Assembly (NCBI GenBank): GCA_025093985.1
Contig: JACAAK010000003.1
Location: 2,294,001-2,358,000, forward strand
Direction of reading: 5' to 3'
DNA length: 64,000 nucleotides
DNA from: Calvatia gigantea
Taxonomy: Eukaryota; Basidiomycota; Agaricomycetes; Agaricales; Lycoperdaceae
Part shown: positions 60,057 to 64,000 of the stretch, one piece after another
How the letters are laid out: each line of letters opens with the position of its first letter
Position numbering within the stretch: the stretch's first letter is position 1
Notes under the pieces: model-generated
The model's database searches: none
What the model was told of the DNA's origin: nothing
What the model saw: the letters and a program-made list of their open reading frames with translations, nothing else
Program-made: the position numbers and the translations under genes

Positions 60057-60587
60057 TGACTTCTGTGCAGGCTTCGGATTGCTCCCTCGAGTAGAAGCTC
60101 ACACTTGCCTGAGAAGTCCGAGTTAAGTGTCACTGCAGTCCCCAAGGTTGTTAGCCTTGTAGCAGACGAGCAAAGATAAGGAAGCTTGTTACTAGAATAA
60201 CCTGAAGTAATACAAAGTACTACTTAAGGTTTATATACTAGCTATGAATAGGAGATGAGAGATTACGTAGTAAATAGATATGAGTCAATGAGAACTACTA
60301 CGGGTTAATTGGTAATCTAAGGAATCATAGGGATAGGTGAAATGAATACAGAAGAACGAGTATGAGTCATAAGAAGATAGAGTCAGGTAAGGAGAAGTAC
60401 GATGGTGGGAAAAGATGAAGGTGAAACAGGAACATGATTCAGAATGAATCATAAGAAGCAAAGGTAGAAGTACATGTGATAAATAAATAAAGAACGGACT
60501 GGGGTATACAGGGGAAAGAATGGAAAGTCTGTACGGAAGGTTAATATGTTAGTTCGGAGAGTCTGGGGGTGTGGTAAGTTCATAACA
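60057..60587 (-). repeat. 3' LTR of Ty3/gypsy element C (531 bp)
   Basis: On the minus strand it starts TGTTATGAACTTACC and ends CACAGAAGTCA (TG...CA). It follows element C's accessory gene and a purine-rich AGAGATGGGC just before it. The left flank is element B pol, so C inserted into B. The other LTR lies outside the window. Confidence 0.75.
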
Positions 60588-60619
60588 TTAGCCCATCTCT
60601 AGGTAAATTACTCCGAAAT

Positions 60620-60973
60620 TTACGCGGATAAGACTGAATAGTCCAAAGATACCCCATCGTCGTAATATTCATCGTCGAAGGCATCACGGGGGTTTTCCAG
60701 GATTTGTTCTTGGAAACGTTGTTTCATATTTTCAACGGCTTGGACGTGGTCGATGTATTTTGGGCAATCTTCTGGTTTGTGTTTTGGGTTGAGAGTTTCG
60801 CAGAGTCGGCAGAAGTATTGGGGGCAGGTCCAGCGGTAATGGCCAGGGCGGGTTTTTCGACAGATGGGGCAAGTGGTATAGGCACAATCACTGGCCCAGT
60901 GACCTACGGCAGGGAGATGGAGTTTGGCACATTTTTCACAAAAGGCCTTCGGGTCGAAGTTTGGGTTGTTCAT
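60620..60973 (-). CDS. Zinc-knuckle accessory protein of element C
   Basis: 117 codons, no stop. It contains three Cys/His modules: FCEKCAKLHLPAVGHWASDC, CPICRKTRPGHYRWTCP and CRLCETLNPKHKPEDCP, followed by an acidic tail (DDEYYDDG). Its ATG overlaps the stop of the upstream frame (ATGA, 60970-60973), a termination-reinitiation layout. Such a downstream Cys-rich frame is often seen after integrase in agaricomycete Ty3/gypsy elements. A nucleic-acid-binding, gag-like role is likely but unproven. Confidence 0.65.
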   Translation of the reverse strand: MNNPNFDPKAFCEKCAKLHLPAVGHWASDCAYTTCPICRKTRPGHYRWTCPQYFCRLCETLNPKHKPEDCPKYIDHVQAVENMKQRFQEQILENPRDAFDDEYYDDGVSLDYSVLSA

Positions 60974-62437
60974 AGCTCGGGGTTGGGTTGGGGTTCTTCC
61001 TCGTCCTGGGTTGGAACCAAGGGGTTTTCGAATTGGCTTCGGAGGTTTAGAAGTTGGTCCAGTTGGCCCATTAAGTTGTGTATGGCCGTTTCGAGTTGTT
61101 CGGGCGGGATTTGTTCATCTGGATGGGAGAGATGTGGATGGGGAAGGTACATGCGGTTTGGGGGAGGATTCTCTTGTGGGGGAATCAGCTCGTTGGTGTG
61201 GTCTGACCTTAGAAGGGCCAGTTCACTGGTAGGGTGGGATAGGCTTAATGCTATGCTCATTGAGGTAGCGGGCGTAAGCCTGAGGTAATCCAAGGCTTCA
61301 TGATGCCTGGATAAATAGGGCTGCTTGATTGGTAGCGTGCTCATAATCCCGAGAAAGATGTTCGAGCTGTGAAATAGCGTCGCAGATAATGTGCCAGTGA
61401 TTTCACTGATTGGCAGTATGTAGATATTTGGTGCGGAAGCGAGTTCGATGGCCTCCCTTGAAGACCATCGTGCGGAGGGATCCCTCAGATGAGAAATCAG
61501 TTCTAGCCCATAACTCCATGGGCGAAGGTCTATCGTTCGCAGAGGGGGGTTCAGGGGAGAAGCTGCTTCGCCTGTCAGGATCTCGGTCAGATGGGTTGGC
61601 TGCGATGTAACCAGCGGCCAAGTGTTCAGTGGGGTGTAGTTCATCCCAGGCTGACCTGGGGGGTTCCGGATTGACGGTGGTAGTTGTGGGGGACTTTGGA
61701 GAGGGGCCGGCGGTAGGGGGGGGAATGTGTTGTTGGTCGAGGACAGGAAGCTCTGCCCTAATAGATTTCGGGATCCCAGCTCACTCCGAGGGGAATGTTG
61801 GGGGGGGGTTGTTGGTCCGGATTGGGTAGATGTACTTTGGTTTTGGCGACCAGAGGAGCCGCTGTGGGGTTGATTTCGTATCGTAGGTGGCGGTATGGGG
61901 AGTGGCTCCGGCGATGATGCTGGAGAAAGAGACTGGTGGGTCTCTTGGTTCAGGGTTGTTGGGTGGGTTTGGTACGTCTGGTTGCTGGGGATGAAGTTGG
62001 GATACAGCGGAGCTGCTTCCCATTCTTGTTGGGTAGGTAAGTTTATCCCAGGGGGTACTGGGAGATGATTCGGTGGAGGGGGGAATGTAGACGCAATCTG
62101 GGCCGATGAAGACATCGACCCAGAATTGTTTGTTCTGGTCTGCGAATTGTTGGAGCTCATCTTTGGTAAAGACGGCATTCGGAAGGGTGATAATGGGCTT
62201 TTCGAGCAGTTCATTAATTTGGACGGTGGGGAGAATTGGGGTTTCATGGCCCACAGGTGTGACGGTGGGAGGGTAGGATATAGGAATATGAGGGGAGGAG
62301 GGGAGAGAATGGGCTTTTCTGACTGGGGAATTGTTTTTTGTAGAGAAGGAAGAGATTGAGGAGAGGGAAGGAGAGGGGGATGAGGCTACAATGGCTGCTT
62401 TCTTTCCCTTCTTATAGTTTTTCTGGGTTGGTGCCAT
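60970..62437 (-). pseudogene. Pro/Ser-rich accessory frame of element C, broken
   Basis: Starts MAPTQKNYKKGKKAAIV at 62437 with a long Ser/Pro-rich region (ELLEKPIITLPNAVFTKDELQQFADQNKQFWVDVFIG). A TGA at 61781, probably from CGA, stops it, but the same frame remains open to about 61403 (SPMELWARTDFSSEGSLRTM). The C-terminal part continues in another frame (HPDEQIPPEQLETAIHNLMGQLDQLLNLRSQF...PNPEL), so at least one frameshift is also present. Position between integrase and LTR and the link to the zinc-knuckle frame suggest a structural, gag-like product. Confidence 0.6.
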
Positions 62438-62498
62438 TGGTAGTTCGGTTTGTAGAAGTGCTGTTAAGGAATGATGGAGAAGTTGGGTGAATCCTGGA

Positions 62499-64000
62499 TT
62501 ATTTATATCTTTTTTGCCGTTTTTTAGGTGGAGTGGGAATTAGGTGGTGTTCTCGTTGGTATTTTCGTAATAATTCTTGGGCATGTGGTAAGAATTGTGC
62601 TTCGTTTTCCCAAGAGTTTTCTTCGTGGCTGTAACCTTTCCATTTGATATAGTATTCCCTTTGTTTATTCTTGGTTCTATGGTTCAAGATACCTTCGATT
62701 TCGTATTCTTCTTCTCCTTCTATTATGTCAGGGAGGGGTGGTTGTGGGTTTGATCCATGGGTATTGTTTTTGGTGTATTCGGAGAGAAGGGTAGCATGGA
62801 ATACGTTGTGAATTTTCCATGTTTCAGGTAGTTTCAGTCAGTAGGAGAGTGGCGATAAGACTTCTTTGATGGTAAACGGTCCAAGGCGTTTTGGTGCGAT
62901 CTTGTTTGATTTGAATGGGAGTTTCAGGTTTCTCCGTTCAAGCCACACTTTTTGTCCTAGGGTGAAGGGTTTGAATTTTGCTTTGATTCGTTGCTCCATG
63001 CATTCCATAGCTAGTTTGTGGGCAGCAATTGCTTCTCTTCGTGCATGGTCTAGGAGTTCTATTCATTCTTCAGTAGTGGTGAAGTTTGATTCCTCCAGAA
63101 TGGTGGGTATTCCATGGGGTTTTGTTCCGTACATGAGTTCAAAAGGGGTTTGTTTCCGGCCTGAGTGTATTTGTGAATTGTAGGAGAATTCGAGGATTGG
63201 GAGTGCTTTAGACCAGGCGGAGGGATTTCCTGTACAGTAGATAGATAGGTATGCTGCAATTTCCTGATTGAATCATTCTGTTGTTCCATCTGATTGAGGG
63301 TGGTAGGCTGATGAGAATGATTGGGTGATTCCAAGTCGTTTCATGAGAGCTTGACTGGAGTTTGCTCGGAATCTGGGGTCACGGTCGGAGATTATCTTGT
63401 CCGGTAGTCCGAATCTAGTGTAGACCTTGTCTATAATTATATTGGCAATTCCTTTGGCGGTGATTTCCTTTGTACAAGGAGTGAGAATTACCCCCTTCAT
63501 AAGTCCATGGTCCACTATGGACAGGATTGAGTCGAATCTGTGGGATTTTGGTAAATTGGTCAGCAGATCCATAGCGATATGGGCGAATGGTCTAGTAGAT
63601 ATCGGTGGTGGTATCGGTTGCAATGAAGGGTGAGAAGGGTTTCAGTTAATTTTAAATTGTTGGCATTCACTGCATCCTTTAACATAATTTCGTATGAAGG
63701 TACTCATTCCTGGCCAATATACTTCAGCTTTGGCGAGGCAATAAGTTTCTTGTTCTCCAGGGTGTCCGACCGAAGGGTGGTCGTGGTATCGTTGGATGAC
63801 ACGTCGGCGGAGTTCCATGTCTTCTGGGATGATGATCTTCCCTTCGAATGTCATAAGATGTCCATGTGGCCTGGGAATCATCCCGTATTTCGGATTTATT
63901 GCTTCTGGTGATTCTGATAGAAGTCGTTTCATGGCTTCCATGGTGATTTTGTCATATTTCGATGATTTTACGATGTCGTTCTGTAATTCCTGATCAACCA
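62499..64000 (-). pseudogene. Ty3/gypsy chromovirus 'element C', integrase region of pol
   Basis: Minus strand, entering from the right edge. The H-H-C-C module (VIQRYHDHPSVGHPGEQETYCLAKAEVYWPG...CSECQQF) and the integrase core with D,D,E (FAHIAMDLLTNLP, ARFGLPDKIISDRDPRF-type block, AYHPQSDGTTE) are followed by KALPILEFSYN, the GPF segment (APKRLGPFTIKEVL) and a chromodomain (YEIEGILNHRTK...YYIKWKGYSHEENSWENE). In-frame TGA codons (near 62838, 63063 and 63273) sit where arginine is expected. The RT lies beyond the window. Confidence 0.85.

Overview
The window is nuclear DNA from a mushroom-forming basidiomycete (Agaricomycetes). The evidence is gene-dense DNA with many short introns (about 50-60 nt, GT...AG, one 4-nt micro-exon), basidiomycete-type orthologues, and a dynein heavy chain that starts at the linker region. 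That last feature is the split dynein (tail and motor on separate genes) described for Agaricomycetes. No species is assigned.

Left part, 1-28,000, is a conserved housekeeping region. In order: motor half of the dynein heavy chain (-, runs off the left edge), SmE (+), peroxin Pex10 (-), Mgr2/Romo1-like TIM23 subunit (+), a secreted Gly/Asn-rich protein (-), a HAD sugar/glycerol phosphatase (+), p23/Sba1 Hsp90 co-chaperone (-), an uncharacterised signal-anchor protein (+), the mitochondrial fission adaptor Mdv1/Caf4 (+), a GCNA/SprT-type DNA-protein crosslink protease (+), an uncharacterised acidic protein (-), the Vps38/UVRAG subunit of PI3-kinase complex II (+), and a Pumilio/Puf3-type RNA-binding protein (+). 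These look intact and do not form one pathway.

From about 28,600 to the right edge the window is transposon accumulation. It opens with a decayed ribosomal protein S29 exon. Then comes a 3.85-kb tandem duplication (29,851-36,711) built from a Tc1-like transposase end and two Ty3/gypsy gag remnants, almost completely devoid of CpG. Inverted and indel-rich LTR/gag fragments follow (36.8-38.5 kb). The largest item is a Ty3/gypsy family, 'element A', bounded by two 1,306-bp LTRs (38,490-39,795 and 57,017-58,322). Its interior has been scrambled by a Tc1 insertion, by partial copies of itself and by two pure homopolymer blocks. Further right are parts of two chromodomain Ty3/gypsy elements on the minus strand (B, 58.3-60.06 kb; C, 60.06 kb to the edge).

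The most interesting content is in element A. Gag, protease and RT-integrase lie in three successive -1 frames. Each junction carries a canonical slippery heptamer directly before the stop codon (GGGTTTT-TAA, AAATTTT-TGA), a retrovirus-style double -1 frameshift layout. Between integrase and the 3' LTR sit two multi-exon antisense genes (X2, 52,300-53,638; X1, 54,295-56,511) whose spliced frames are open, although the sense gag has six stops. An octamer, TAATCTAA/TTAGATTA, recurs through the family. Decay in all elements follows a CpG-to-TpG/CpA pattern, typically CGA to TGA stops, which fits cytosine methylation of repeats. Parts of 36.8-38.5, 45.1-46.1 and 48.3-48.7 kb look like unpolished or misassembled sequence and should be treated with caution.
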